A stretch of 43,485 nucleotides of DNA from Pseudomonadota bacterium (GTDB taxonomy: Bacteria > Pseudomonadota > Gammaproteobacteria > Legionellales > Legionellaceae). The stretch lies in contig JAIUOG010000009.1 of the NCBI GenBank assembly GCA_020161725.1, positions 1 to 43,485 on the forward strand. The letters are read 5' to 3'. The notes beneath the pieces were generated by a model. That model saw nothing but the letters and a program-made list of their open reading frames with translations, was not told the origin of the DNA and made no database searches. Position numbers and translations under genes: made by a program. This document shows positions 36,350 through 43,485 of the stretch, in pieces. The first letter of the stretch is position 1. Every line of letters starts with the position of its first letter.

Positions 36350-39300
36350 TTAAGATTTTAAATATTCCAAAGTTAATTTAGGTGTATTTAAATTTTTACG
36401 GCATAGCCTAAGGTAAACAAAGGGTACAACATAAAGCGAAAATAAGGTTCCTACTGTCATACCGCCTAAAATCACTAAGCCCAATTGTTTACGGCTTTCA
36501 CTGCCAGCGCCACTGGCAAGTGCTAAAGGTAGAGCACCTAAAATCATGGCGAGCGTGGTCATTAATATGGGTTTTAAGCGAATGGTAGCGCTTTCCTTGA
36601 CAGCTTCAAGTTTGGTTTTGCCTAATTCTAATTGATGATTAGCAAATTCCGTAATCATGATTCCATGTTTTGTCACAAGACCAATCAAAGTAACCATGCC
36701 AATATTAGTGTAAATCGACATGTTTTCATTAAATAAATAAAGGGTGGTTACAGCGCCTACTAAAGAAAAAGGGACTGATACTAAAACAATTAAAGGATCT
36801 GTAAAACTTTCAAATTGGGCACTTAAAACTAAATAAATAAATAAAAGAGCTAAAAGAAAGGCGTAAAAACTACTGTCTCTTGATTCAAGATAGTCTTCGG
36901 CAGCACCGATAAAATGATATTGAATATCTTCAGGTAATTTATCCTTTAATAAAGTCTGTACATCTTTCAGTACATCGTTCAGATGGGTGCCTGGTGATAA
37001 TTCAGCACTAATATTAGCGGCTCTAAATCGATTAAGATGGGGTAGGCTATCAGGGCCAATCGTATTTTTAATTTTAATCAGGGTTGATAAAGGAATCATC
37101 TTCCCACGGCGATTTTGTACATAAAGCTTATTTAAAACAGAAATATCGCGTCTATCAGCTTGTTCTAGTTGCAAAATAACCTTATAGGCTTGCCCATCAT
37201 AATTAAAATTAACAGGCGTATTGCCGCCAAGCATAGTTGATAATAACTCCGCTACATCAGCCAGATTGACATCTAAATCAGCTGCAAGTTGCCTATCAAT
37301 ATCGATATCAATTTGTTCACTATCTAAGGCTAAATTATTTTTTACATGTTTTAAACGAGGGTCATCAGATAGGGTTTTAATAATTTCGGTGCTAATTTCA
37401 TTTAATTTTAAATAGGAGCTATTGCCAAGTAAGGAAAAACTGAGTTGGCTATTAACATTAGAGCGTCTACCTAGCGGGTTTAGGCTAACAGGAAAGACAC
37501 TAACGCCCGTAAGTTGCTGCATTTTATCACTAAGTTCTTTACTAATTTGCTTTTGTGAGCGATGCCTTTCATTCCAAGGAGATAATTTCAATAAGGTAAA
37601 AGCAGAAGATGGTTTTACAGAAGATAAATAGGCTGCTTTTTCAGGAATACTTTCATAAATTGCTTCTAATTCACGGCTATATTGGTCAGTGTAAGAACTC
37701 GATGAATTTGTTGGCGCTGATATGGGGCCAAGAATATATGATTGATCTTCGGCTGGCGCTAACTCTGAGCCTAAATGCTGATAGCAAAAATAACCAATTA
37801 AAGATGAAGCAATAATGATTAAAATTAAGCGTGGTGAAAATTGGAGTGCTTGGGTTAAGGTTTTTTGATAAAAGCGGGTTAATTTTGCAAAGCGGCTATC
37901 TAACCACAAGCTATAACTACCTTCTTCTTTTTTAAGTAAGCGCGAACACATCATCGGTGATAGGCTTAAAGCAACAAAGCCTGAGATAATCACTGAAATT
38001 GCGAGTGTGGTTCCAAACTGTAAAAATAATTTACCGGTAAAACCTGAAACAAAGCCCATGGGTGCATAAACTGCAGCGAGGGTAATTGTCATCGCAATGA
38101 TTACAAAAACAAGTTCATTAGAGCCTTTGATGGTAGCTTGCATAGGTGATAAACCTTCTTGCATATGGCGATGGCAGTTTTCCAAAATGACAATAGCATC
38201 ATCCACGACTAAACCGATGGCTAAAACCATGGCTAATAATGTCAGGGTATTTAATTCAAAACCTAACCAATACATGGGCCAACAAGCAGCAATAAGACAA
38301 ATAGGTATGGTGATAATAGGAATTAGAGCAGCCCGTAGGCTACCTAAAAATAACAAGACGACTAGGCCAACAAATAAAATAGTCTCAAAAAAAGTTTTAT
38401 ATACCTCGTGAATCGATTGGCTAATATGCCTAGTCGAATCAAAAACAAGTTCAATGGCAAAATCGGCGGGAAGGCTTTGTTTTAACGATTCTAAGGTCTT
38501 TTTTAAGGCGGTAGCTACTTCAACAGGATTTGCTGTGGATTGAGCCAAAACGGCTAAACCAACAGCTGATTTGCCATTAATACGTAATAAATTATCTTCA
38601 TTTTCACTACCTACCCCAATGGAGGAAACTTCACCTAAACGAATTAATTGCTGATTTCGTTTGGCAATGACAATTTGTGAAAAATGTTTAGCATCCTGCA
38701 ATCTCGCATGTGTTACGACCGTATAAAAGCGATTTGCACTTTTGATTTGACCACTGGGTACATCAATATTTTGTTGCATCAAGGCTTTTTTAATTTCGGC
38801 AATGGTGATTCTATGAGCTGCCATTCGAACGGGATCAAGCGATATTTTAACCGCATAGTCTCTGCCTCCATAATAAGTTACCTCTCCAACACCTTTTATT
38901 TCTTGAATAACAGGCTTCATGTTTCGGCTTATATCATCCGTGATTTCTAAAGCTGTTTTATCCTTATCATGAAAACCAATGACAGCGATAGGGTTAGCAT
39001 CAGAATCGTTTTTACTGACAGAGGGCGGATGACTATCTTGAGGTAATTTTACTTGTAAAGAAGAGAGTTTATTACGAATGTCAGAGACCACTTCATTGAT
39101 ATCGATACCAAGCTGAAAATCAATATTAATGCGGCTTTTACCCAGCATGCTTGTAGAGCGGAGGTTATCGATACCTGAAATGCTCGAAAGAACATTTTCT
39201 ATAGGAATGGTAATTTCTTTTTCAACTAATTCAGGACTTGCTCCATCAAAATCAGTGGCGATATTGATAGTAGGTCTATCGATGTTAGGTAAATGTCTTA

Positions 39301-39400
39301 ATGGTAATTTATTAAAATAAATTAAGCCTGTGATAATAAGAAGAAAAGTTAAAACGAGGGTGAATACCGGTCTTTTAATACAGAATTCTGGAAAATTCAA
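36350..39400 (-). CDS. RND multidrug efflux permease (HAE1/AcrB family)
   Basis: The inner-membrane proton antiporter (1016 aa) has the RND plan: membrane helix 1 (residues ~11-28), a large periplasmic loop, helices 2-6, a second loop, then helices 7-12. The proton-relay aspartates D400-D401 lie in IGLVVDDAIVILE of helix 4. The N-terminus (FPEFCIKRPVFTLVLTFLL) and SAQFESFTDP (second half) are typical of the MexF/AcrB/MdtB branch. Start is TTG 39400, supported by AGGAG 6 nt upstream; there is no better ATG. It follows the adaptor gene by 9 bp. No outer-membrane TolC gene is present, so the pump presumably shares one. The substrate is unpredicted. Confidence 0.93.
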   Translation of the reverse strand: MNFPEFCIKRPVFTLVLTFLLIITGLIYFNKLPLRHLPNIDRPTINIATDFDGASPELVEKEITIPIENVLSSISGIDNLRSTSMLGKSRINIDFQLGIDINEVVSDIRNKLSSLQVKLPQDSHPPSVSKNDSDANPIAVIGFHDKDKTALEITDDISRNMKPVIQEIKGVGEVTYYGGRDYAVKISLDPVRMAAHRITIAEIKKALMQQNIDVPSGQIKSANRFYTVVTHARLQDAKHFSQIVIAKRNQQLIRLGEVSSIGVGSENEDNLLRINGKSAVGLAVLAQSTANPVEVATALKKTLESLKQSLPADFAIELVFDSTRHISQSIHEVYKTFFETILFVGLVVLLFLGSLRAALIPIITIPICLIAACWPMYWLGFELNTLTLLAMVLAIGLVVDDAIVILENCHRHMQEGLSPMQATIKGSNELVFVIIAMTITLAAVYAPMGFVSGFTGKLFLQFGTTLAISVIISGFVALSLSPMMCSRLLKKEEGSYSLWLDSRFAKLTRFYQKTLTQALQFSPRLILIIIASSLIGYFCYQHLGSELAPAEDQSYILGPISAPTNSSSSYTDQYSRELEAIYESIPEKAAYLSSVKPSSAFTLLKLSPWNERHRSQKQISKELSDKMQQLTGVSVFPVSLNPLGRRSNVNSQLSFSLLGNSSYLKLNEISTEIIKTLSDDPRLKHVKNNLALDSEQIDIDIDRQLAADLDVNLADVAELLSTMLGGNTPVNFNYDGQAYKVILQLEQADRRDISVLNKLYVQNRRGKMIPLSTLIKIKNTIGPDSLPHLNRFRAANISAELSPGTHLNDVLKDVQTLLKDKLPEDIQYHFIGAAEDYLESRDSSFYAFLLALLFIYLVLSAQFESFTDPLIVLVSVPFSLVGAVTTLYLFNENMSIYTNIGMVTLIGLVTKHGIMITEFANHQLELGKTKLEAVKESATIRLKPILMTTLAMILGALPLALASGAGSESRKQLGLVILGGMTVGTLFSLYVVPFVYLRLCRKNLNTPKLTLEYLKS

Positions 39401-39406
39401 TGAAGG

Positions 39407-39411
39407 CTCCT
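39407..39411 (-). promoter_or_regulatory. Ribosome-binding site supporting the TTG start of the RND permease
   Basis: AGGAG (minus strand) lies 6 nt before TTG 39400 and overlaps the last codon and stop of the adaptor gene. This indicates translational coupling. Confidence 0.8.
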
Positions 39412-40459
39412 ATCCCTTATTGAGTGAAATAACAGGACTGCCTTCCTTAAGCTTATGTTGCCCACGAACAATAATAATATCATTGGCCTGTAGCCCACTG
39501 CATATTTCAGTCATCGATGCATGGTGTGCACCTGTTTTTACACGGATTGTTTGTGCTTTATTATCTCTTAATATAAATATTTTTTGACCGTTGATAGTCG
39601 GAATTAAGCTTTCTTCGGGCACTAAAAGTCTTTTTCTTTTTTCACCAAATTGATGGCTAACGCGAACAAAAAGGCCAGCTGACAACGTCCTTTGGCTATT
39701 ATCAATGAGTGCTTCTACAGCAATCGTTCTTGTTTCTTTATCTACGGCAGGATCAATATAATTGACAATGCCTTCATAAACTTTATTAGGAAAGGCATCT
39801 GAAACGACAGATACATTTTGACCTTGGTGTAATTTACCTAAATAACGCTCAGGTAAATTGTATTCAACCCGCAATTTTTGGTTGGCAACAAGTTTGACCA
39901 GAGGTTGGCCTATTTTAACATATTGACCAATGCTGACTTGCCTTGAACCCAGAGTGCCTGAAAAAGGTGCTCGTAAATTTAATTTAGCCAGTTCGGCAAC
40001 TTTTGCTTTAACACGATTTTCGTTTTCCTTTAAATCGGCTAAAGCTTTGTCCAGTGTTTGTCCAGAAGCTAAGTTTTTTTTGCCTAATTCTTGTATGCGA
40101 TTATAACTCGCTTTAGATAGGGTAAGGTTGGCTTTAGCACTGGCTAACTGGCTTTTTAAAACTGTTTGGTCAAGTTGGATAAGTAAGGTTCCTTTTTTGA
40201 CATAGGCACCTGGTGTGAAATAAATAGCTGCAATTTGTCCAGCCATTTCTGCGCTAATATCAATATTATCAGTGCTGGCAAGGCTACCTATGGTTTCAAA
40301 TTGTTCAGCTAAGATTTTTTGAGTAACGTGGGCTGTTTCAACGCTAATAATTTTAGGCTCATTGCTATGAGGTATTTTTTTATGTTTTGCGATAAGAGTA
40401 AAGCTTAATCCTAACAATGCAATTAAAAAAAACAATTTGAATGATTTCTGTAATTTCAT
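39410..40459 (-). CDS. RND efflux membrane-fusion (adaptor) protein
   Basis: The adaptor links the inner-membrane permease to an outer-membrane channel. It has an N-terminal membrane anchor or uncleaved signal (KLFFLIALLGLSFTLIA), a biotinyl-lipoyl half-motif (GQIAAIYFTPGAYVKKGTLLIQLD), a helical hairpin (~residues 95-150), the returning lipoyl half (NLRAPFSGTLGSRQVSIGQYVKIGQPL) and a beta-barrel domain. GTG 40477 is in frame 18 nt upstream (355 aa from there), but ATG 40459 gives a more normal N-terminus (349 aa); neither has a clear Shine-Dalgarno. It forms an operon with the downstream RND permease. Nothing in sequence shows a regulator next to it. Confidence 0.92.
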   Translation of the reverse strand: MKLQKSFKLFFLIALLGLSFTLIAKHKKIPHSNEPKIISVETAHVTQKILAEQFETIGSLASTDNIDISAEMAGQIAAIYFTPGAYVKKGTLLIQLDQTVLKSQLASAKANLTLSKASYNRIQELGKKNLASGQTLDKALADLKENENRVKAKVAELAKLNLRAPFSGTLGSRQVSIGQYVKIGQPLVKLVANQKLRVEYNLPERYLGKLHQGQNVSVVSDAFPNKVYEGIVNYIDPAVDKETRTIAVEALIDNSQRTLSAGLFVRVSHQFGEKRKRLLVPEESLIPTINGQKIFILRDNKAQTIRVKTGAHHASMTEICSGLQANDIIIVRGQHKLKEGSPVISLNKG

Positions 40460-40536
40460 TGGGGTTAACTTAGACACAAAAAAAATTTGTTCTATTGTAA
40501 ATCATTTTGGGTGAAAATTCAAAAATGAATATCTAA

Positions 40537-40750
40537 CCTTGGTTAGGTTTCACTACACAAGGCTACATTAAAAATTGCTTATTGCGAATATTGTGAAGTA
40601 ATCGAGTTTGGATTTGTAATTAGGGATTATTTTATCGCAGTTCGCAAAGACAAGGTTGTATTTTTTCGTAGCCTTGATGAAGCCGAAGTCGTAATCAAGG
40701 TTTAAACTCACTTTTCCTTGGTTACGTTTCACTGCACCAAGGCTACATTA
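40537..40750. repeat. Dispersed palindromic repeat, copies B1 and B2
   Basis: B1 (40537-40570) and B2 (40716-40750) repeat the CCTTGGTTACGTTTCACTGC / ACCAAGGCTACATTA unit of copy A at 8915; B1 has lost part of the second arm. B2 keeps the flank TAATCAAGGTTTAAAC found at 8891. The middle holds GCAAAGACAAG and a partial CGTAGCCTTGATGAAGCC. This 300-bp gap (40478-40780) contains no coding signal I trust. Confidence 0.8.
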
Positions 40751-40780
40751 AAAATTCGTAGCAGCCTTAATGATTCAGGC

Positions 40781-41068
40781 TCACTCTGATTTTTCAAGCC
40801 AATTATTTAAAATGCCAATAACTTTACGTGCTTGATCTTCACTAGAAATATTAAATTTTGATTTCATCCAGTATTGATCGTTTCTTTTTTGATAACGTCT
40901 AATAGAATATTTAACGGGGCCAAAATCATTTTTTGCATTGTCCCAATCTTGATAACGGAACATAATAGTTGTCCAAGCGCCTTTACTTAAAACTTCTTTA
41001 TCTAATTCTTTGACTTTCTCAATACCATCTTCACCGTAAGCTATTGTTATATCATCAATTGTGCTCAT
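40781..41068 (-). CDS. Conserved-looking small cytosolic protein, function unknown
   Basis: The 95-residue soluble protein has a mixed alpha/beta look: an N-terminal IDDITIAYGEDGIEKVKELDKEVL, a central aromatic strand region (AWTTIMFRYQDWDNA, VKYSIRRYQKRN, YWMKSKFNI) and a C-terminal helix (EDQARKVIGILNNWLEK). I do not recognise a named family, although the regular pattern argues for a real gene. Start ATG 41068, 18 bp after the DUF2845 gene, suggests one transcript with it. It has no signal peptide, unlike its two upstream neighbours. Confidence 0.65.
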   Translation of the reverse strand: MSTIDDITIAYGEDGIEKVKELDKEVLSKGAWTTIMFRYQDWDNAKNDFGPVKYSIRRYQKRNDQYWMKSKFNISSEDQARKVIGILNNWLEKSE

Positions 41069-41086
41069 AAAAATCCTAAAAATTAA

Positions 41087-41644
41087 TTATTGAATGGATT
41101 CTAGTTGCCCATTTACAAATGTCAAGCTAAATGAGGGGCTAAATTGGCTGGGCTGATATGTCCAAACTTCAGGTGGTTTATCAGATGGAATAGCTTTTGT
41201 AACAAAAGAGTTATTAACAATCGTAGGGTTGCCGCAAGCACTATAAACGTCATCGGCAGGGGAACCCACTTGAATATCTTGGCCATTACAAATATCTGCA
41301 GCATTCGTTGCGGATCCATTTAAACTGATTGATTCAACTTTATCGTTTACCAAATTAATCTGTAATCTTGCACCTGTACTATCACCTGTTGAAATAGACC
41401 AAACACCATAAAATACACGTGGACTATCCATTCCATTATAAATTAATTGCTGTTGTGGAATTTTTTGCAGCACAGGTTGTTTCGACTGAGTTTTACTTTG
41501 AGGTTCGCCGCAGGCAGATATGACTTCTTGTTGCGACATTCCAACATTAATGTAACCCTGATTTTCTGGACAATAAATAGAATCAGCAGCCATGGCTGCA
41601 CTTGAAAAGGATAATAAACTGAAAAGAAAATATCGGCTAATCAT
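41087..41644 (-). CDS. Secreted DUF2845 protein with two repeats
   Basis: The 185-residue precursor has a signal peptide (MISRYFLFSLLSFSSAAMA, cut before ADS) and two DUF2845-like units, each with a pair of cysteines: C25...C45 (YCPENQGYINVGMSQQEVISACGEP) and C118...C135 (DICNGQDIQVGSPADDVYSACGNP). The cysteines probably form a disulfide within each unit in the periplasm. The G-x-S-x-x-E-V-x-x-x-C-G-x-P pattern resembles SmpA/OmlA-like small envelope domains. DUF2845 proteins are common in Legionella; no function is established to my knowledge. AAGGAT lies 5 nt before ATG 41644. A run of A (41690-41700) separates it from sodC. Confidence 0.8.
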   Translation of the reverse strand: MISRYFLFSLLSFSSAAMAADSIYCPENQGYINVGMSQQEVISACGEPQSKTQSKQPVLQKIPQQQLIYNGMDSPRVFYGVWSISTGDSTGARLQINLVNDKVESISLNGSATNAADICNGQDIQVGSPADDVYSACGNPTIVNNSFVTKAIPSDKPPEVWTYQPSQFSPSFSLTFVNGQLESIQ

Positions 41645-41720
41645 GGCTATCCTTAAATCTATTAGTCTAAGAAAAGTATAGACTTCTTTTATTTTTTTTT
41701 CAGTTTAATCGCCTATAAAA

Positions 41721-42206
41721 TTAAGACTCTATTTTACCACAAGCAATGCGTTCACCACCGCCACCCAAAGGCGGGGTGTCACTATAATTATCACCGCCTG
41801 CATGGATCATAACGGCATGACCTTTTATATCACTTGTCTTTAAGCGAGGGGCTAGTAAAGGCGTATTTGTTTTACCTTCAGCATCAATACTAAGACTCGG
41901 TAAATCACCTAAATGACCTTGGCCGTAGGGACCTTGATGGCTATTGGTTTTAGCAGGATCTAAATGTCCACCTGCTTTCATACCATGTTCACCGCAATCA
42001 GGATGTTCGTGAATATGAAAACCATGAATGCCTTGCGGTAGATTATGAAGGTTAGGCTGAATTAAAAGGCCATAATTACTATCTGTGAAATTAATCTGGC
42101 CTATCACTTCGCCCTTATTGTTATGAACTTCGGTCGAAAATGTGTCAGCATAGCTAAGTTGGCTTAAACTAAGACCTATTGTTGTTAATAAAAGAGCTTT
42201 TTTCAT
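41721..42206 (-). CDS. sodC: Periplasmic Cu,Zn superoxide dismutase
   Basis: SodC disproportionates superoxide in the periplasm and protects intracellular bacteria from host oxidants. The 161-residue precursor has a signal peptide (cut after SYA20). Metal residues are present: copper ligands H64, H66 and H135, bridging H81, zinc ligands near H90 and H98, and D101. The disulfide cysteines are C71 and C156, and GGGGERIACG carries the active-site arginine. All catalytic parts are intact. Expression alone is likely: a 150-bp repeat-bearing gap separates it from yggT. Confidence 0.96.
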   Translation of the reverse strand: MKKALLLTTIGLSLSQLSYADTFSTEVHNNKGEVIGQINFTDSNYGLLIQPNLHNLPQGIHGFHIHEHPDCGEHGMKAGGHLDPAKTNSHQGPYGQGHLGDLPSLSIDAEGKTNTPLLAPRLKTSDIKGHAVMIHAGGDNYSDTPPLGGGGERIACGKIES

Positions 42207-42254
42207 CCTGAATTCCTTTTTAAGTTAATCTAAAAGGCCGTAAAGTGCCTACCG

Positions 42255-42351
42255 TACTGTCATCCTGAGCTTTGCGAAGGATCTAATTCAACTGTGAACA
42301 GCCTTATTCCGAGATCCTTCAAAAGAAAGACGTTCTTTTCACAGTATGACA
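42255..42351. repeat. Imperfect inverted repeat between sodC and yggT
   Basis: GAAGGATCT (42276-42284) faces AGATCCTTC (42312-42320), and outer words ACTGTCAT (42256-42263) face ATGACAG (42346-42352). The whole could fold into a long hairpin. GTCATCCTG and GAAGGATC words also occur at 31106-31140. Confidence 0.7.
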
Positions 42352-42357
42352 GCAATA

Positions 42358-42933
42358 TTAGGCTAATCTTAAGGGCAGTGACGCACCTACAAATAAAACG
42401 ATTATTTTTAAAATAATCATGATAATAAAGGGAGAAAAATCAAAACCAGAGATATCTGGAATAATTTTTCGACCTAAACTAAGCAAGGGATCCGTCAAAC
42501 GTTTAATGACTTCAGCCATAGGACCCTGCCAATGAGGTTGTACATAGCTCATAATGACGCGAATTAAAATGAGATAGAAAAACAGATTGCAAGGCTGAAC
42601 AATTAAGTCGGTTAGAGTAAATAAAACAAGATAGCCAATGGGTAAAAGCTTTCCATAAAGAAATAAACCTAAAATAATAAATTTTAAAAGGCTAATAAGA
42701 ACAATGGCGACAAGGCAGGGTAAGTCATAAGCTCTTTGTAAATAATTTTTAGATGCGAGTATCTTTTCAATTGGCTTAACTACAGGGTCAGTTAATTTAT
42801 CAACAAGTTGGTTAACAGGATGAATCGCACTGACTTTAAGTAGGCGTAAAATAAGCCTGGACCATAATGTAAAAAGCGCTAAACTGAATAAAAGACCGAT
42901 TAAAAAATAGCCTACGGTGATAAATCCTTGCAT
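42358..42933 (-). CDS. yggT: YggT-family integral membrane protein
   Basis: The 191-residue protein has two YGGT units, each a pair of membrane helices around a P-rich loop (KLTDPVVKPIEKIL in unit one, RLTDPLLSLGRKIIPDISGFDFSP in unit two). Members have been linked to osmotic shock tolerance and to cell-division neighbourhoods, and cyanobacterial and plastid relatives (YlmG/YggT) affect nucleoid or division organisation. It lies directly downstream of the yggS-like gene on the same strand, the common yggS-yggT pair. The first codon is ATG 42933. Confidence 0.9.
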   Translation of the reverse strand: MQGFITVGYFLIGLLFSLALFTLWSRLILRLLKVSAIHPVNQLVDKLTDPVVKPIEKILASKNYLQRAYDLPCLVAIVLISLLKFIILGLFLYGKLLPIGYLVLFTLTDLIVQPCNLFFYLILIRVIMSYVQPHWQGPMAEVIKRLTDPLLSLGRKIIPDISGFDFSPFIIMIILKIIVLFVGASLPLRLA

Positions 42934-43003
42934 GTGACTCTCATTTTTTTGTAGATAAGCTCTTTATACCTATATCCATGATTTTATTCAAGAAGCTAAT
43001 TTT

Positions 43004-43485
43004 CTACTGTCGCTCACCAAAAATAGCGCGGCCAACTCGAACCATAGTGGAGCCTGCCTTAATCGCTGCTTTTAAATCATCAGACATGCCCATAGATAAG
43101 GTATCCATATTCAAATGGAGTTCCTTATTTAGCTCTAAAAAGAGATTTTTTAAGCGTTCTAGACTTAAAAATTGCTGTTCTTCATTAGAGCGGGGCTTAG
43201 GTATTGCCATGAGGCCTCTTAGTTTAAGTGTCGGCAAGCTTTGAATTAATTGTGCAAAATAGGACAGTTCATCTATTGCAACACCTGATTTAGAATCCTC
43301 ACTATCTAGATTGACTTGGATACAAACATTAAGTGGGGGGAAATGCGAAAACCGATTCTTTGCAAGCATTAGGGCAATTTTTTCACGGCTAAGGCTATGT
43401 ACCCAGCTAAAAGCATTGGCAATAGAAGCAACCTTATTCGATTGTATTGGCCCTATAAAATGCCAGCAAATATCTAAGTCTTTAA
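43004..43485 (-). CDS. yggS: YggS/PLPBP pyridoxal-phosphate homeostasis protein, partial (N-terminus beyond the right edge)
   Basis: The frame is open across 43370-43485 past the first internal ATG (43369), so the gene runs off the window; translation there gives WHFIGPIQSNKVA...FSWVHSLSR, a signature region of the family. Further on come CIQVNLDSEDSKSGV, LRGLMAIPKP and the phosphate-binding C-terminus LSMGMSDDLKAAIKAGSTMVRVGRAIFG. These TIM-barrel proteins bind PLP without catalysis and balance B6 vitamers and amino acids. About 160 codons are visible of a usual ~230; the PLP lysine would lie in the missing part. yggT follows downstream. Confidence 0.93.
   Translation of the reverse strand, partial: KDLDICWHFIGPIQSNKVASIANAFSWVHSLSREKIALMLAKNRFSHFPPLNVCIQVNLDSEDSKSGVAIDELSYFAQLIQSLPTLKLRGLMAIPKPRSNEEQQFLSLERLKNLFLELNKELHLNMDTLSMGMSDDLKAAIKAGSTMVRVGRAIFGERQ

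Noticed and set aside
38097..38411. 104-residue plus-strand ORF inside the RND permease
   Set aside because: Shadow frame opposite membrane-helix coding sequence; no ribosome-binding site and no recognisable domain.
1..43485. tRNA, rRNA, riboswitch or T-box elements
   Set aside because: Intergenic gaps were read for cloverleaf-like or known riboswitch cores, including upstream of serS; nothing convincing was seen by eye.

Overview
This window looks like a chromosomal segment of a low-GC gammaproteobacterium of the Legionella group (Legionellales). The inference rests on four things: the protein sequences, the envelope cluster skp-lpxD-fabZ-lpxA-serS next to an RND pump, a periplasmic Cu,Zn-SOD and DUF2845 proteins, and several ORFs that look like host-directed effectors of an intracellular bacterium (one ends in a CAAX box). 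No search was run, so the genus is an inference. No rRNA, tRNA, IS element, CRISPR array or complete prophage was seen.

Layout. 1-674 (minus) is the N-terminal two thirds of an FtsA-like protein that runs off the left edge; its sequence looks alphaproteobacterial/Rickettsiales-like rather than Legionella-like. About 10 bp away, divergently, an open frame (from 685, first usable start TTG 781) encodes a giant 2474-residue SecA-like DEAD ATPase with no good start codon, so a rearrangement, transfer or assembly junction probably lies near 675-780. 8238-13062 holds a Nu-class GST (minus), a DUF2909 membrane protein (minus) and the cytochrome oxidase assembly operon surf1 - Sco-like CXXXC protein - ctaA - ctaB - sco1. 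13181-15109 is rimK plus an M14-type deacylase/carboxypeptidase-like partner. Then come a small HTH protein (minus) and an EAL-HDOD signalling protein (plus).

16991-21073 (minus) is gpmI-envC-ctpA: glycolysis, cell-separation hydrolase control and a periplasmic C-terminal protease, ended by a clear terminator. Divergent from it, 21280-31010 is the core envelope cluster uppS-cdsA-rseP-bamA-skp-lpxD-fabZ-lpxA-serS. It covers lipid carrier synthesis, phospholipid precursor synthesis, sigma-E site-2 proteolysis, outer-membrane protein assembly and lipid A synthesis. GC-rich palindromic repeats separate bamA from skp.

31011-36274 is more accessory: triplicated intergenic repeats, a guanine deaminase carrying a signal peptide, an unknown protein ending in CIIV (CAAX box), a DUF2269 - saccharopine-dehydrogenase-like pair, and a HAD-like protein with a disordered tail (minus). 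36350-40477 (minus) is an RND efflux permease and its membrane-fusion adaptor. 40478-40780 carries dispersed palindromic repeats. 40781-43485 (minus) holds a small unknown protein, a two-repeat DUF2845 protein, sodC, a YggT membrane protein and the C-terminal part of a YggS/PLPBP protein cut by the right edge.

The strongest candidates for something undescribed are the CAAX-terminated protein, the giant SecA-like ATPase with its internal duplication, and the FtsA-like junction.
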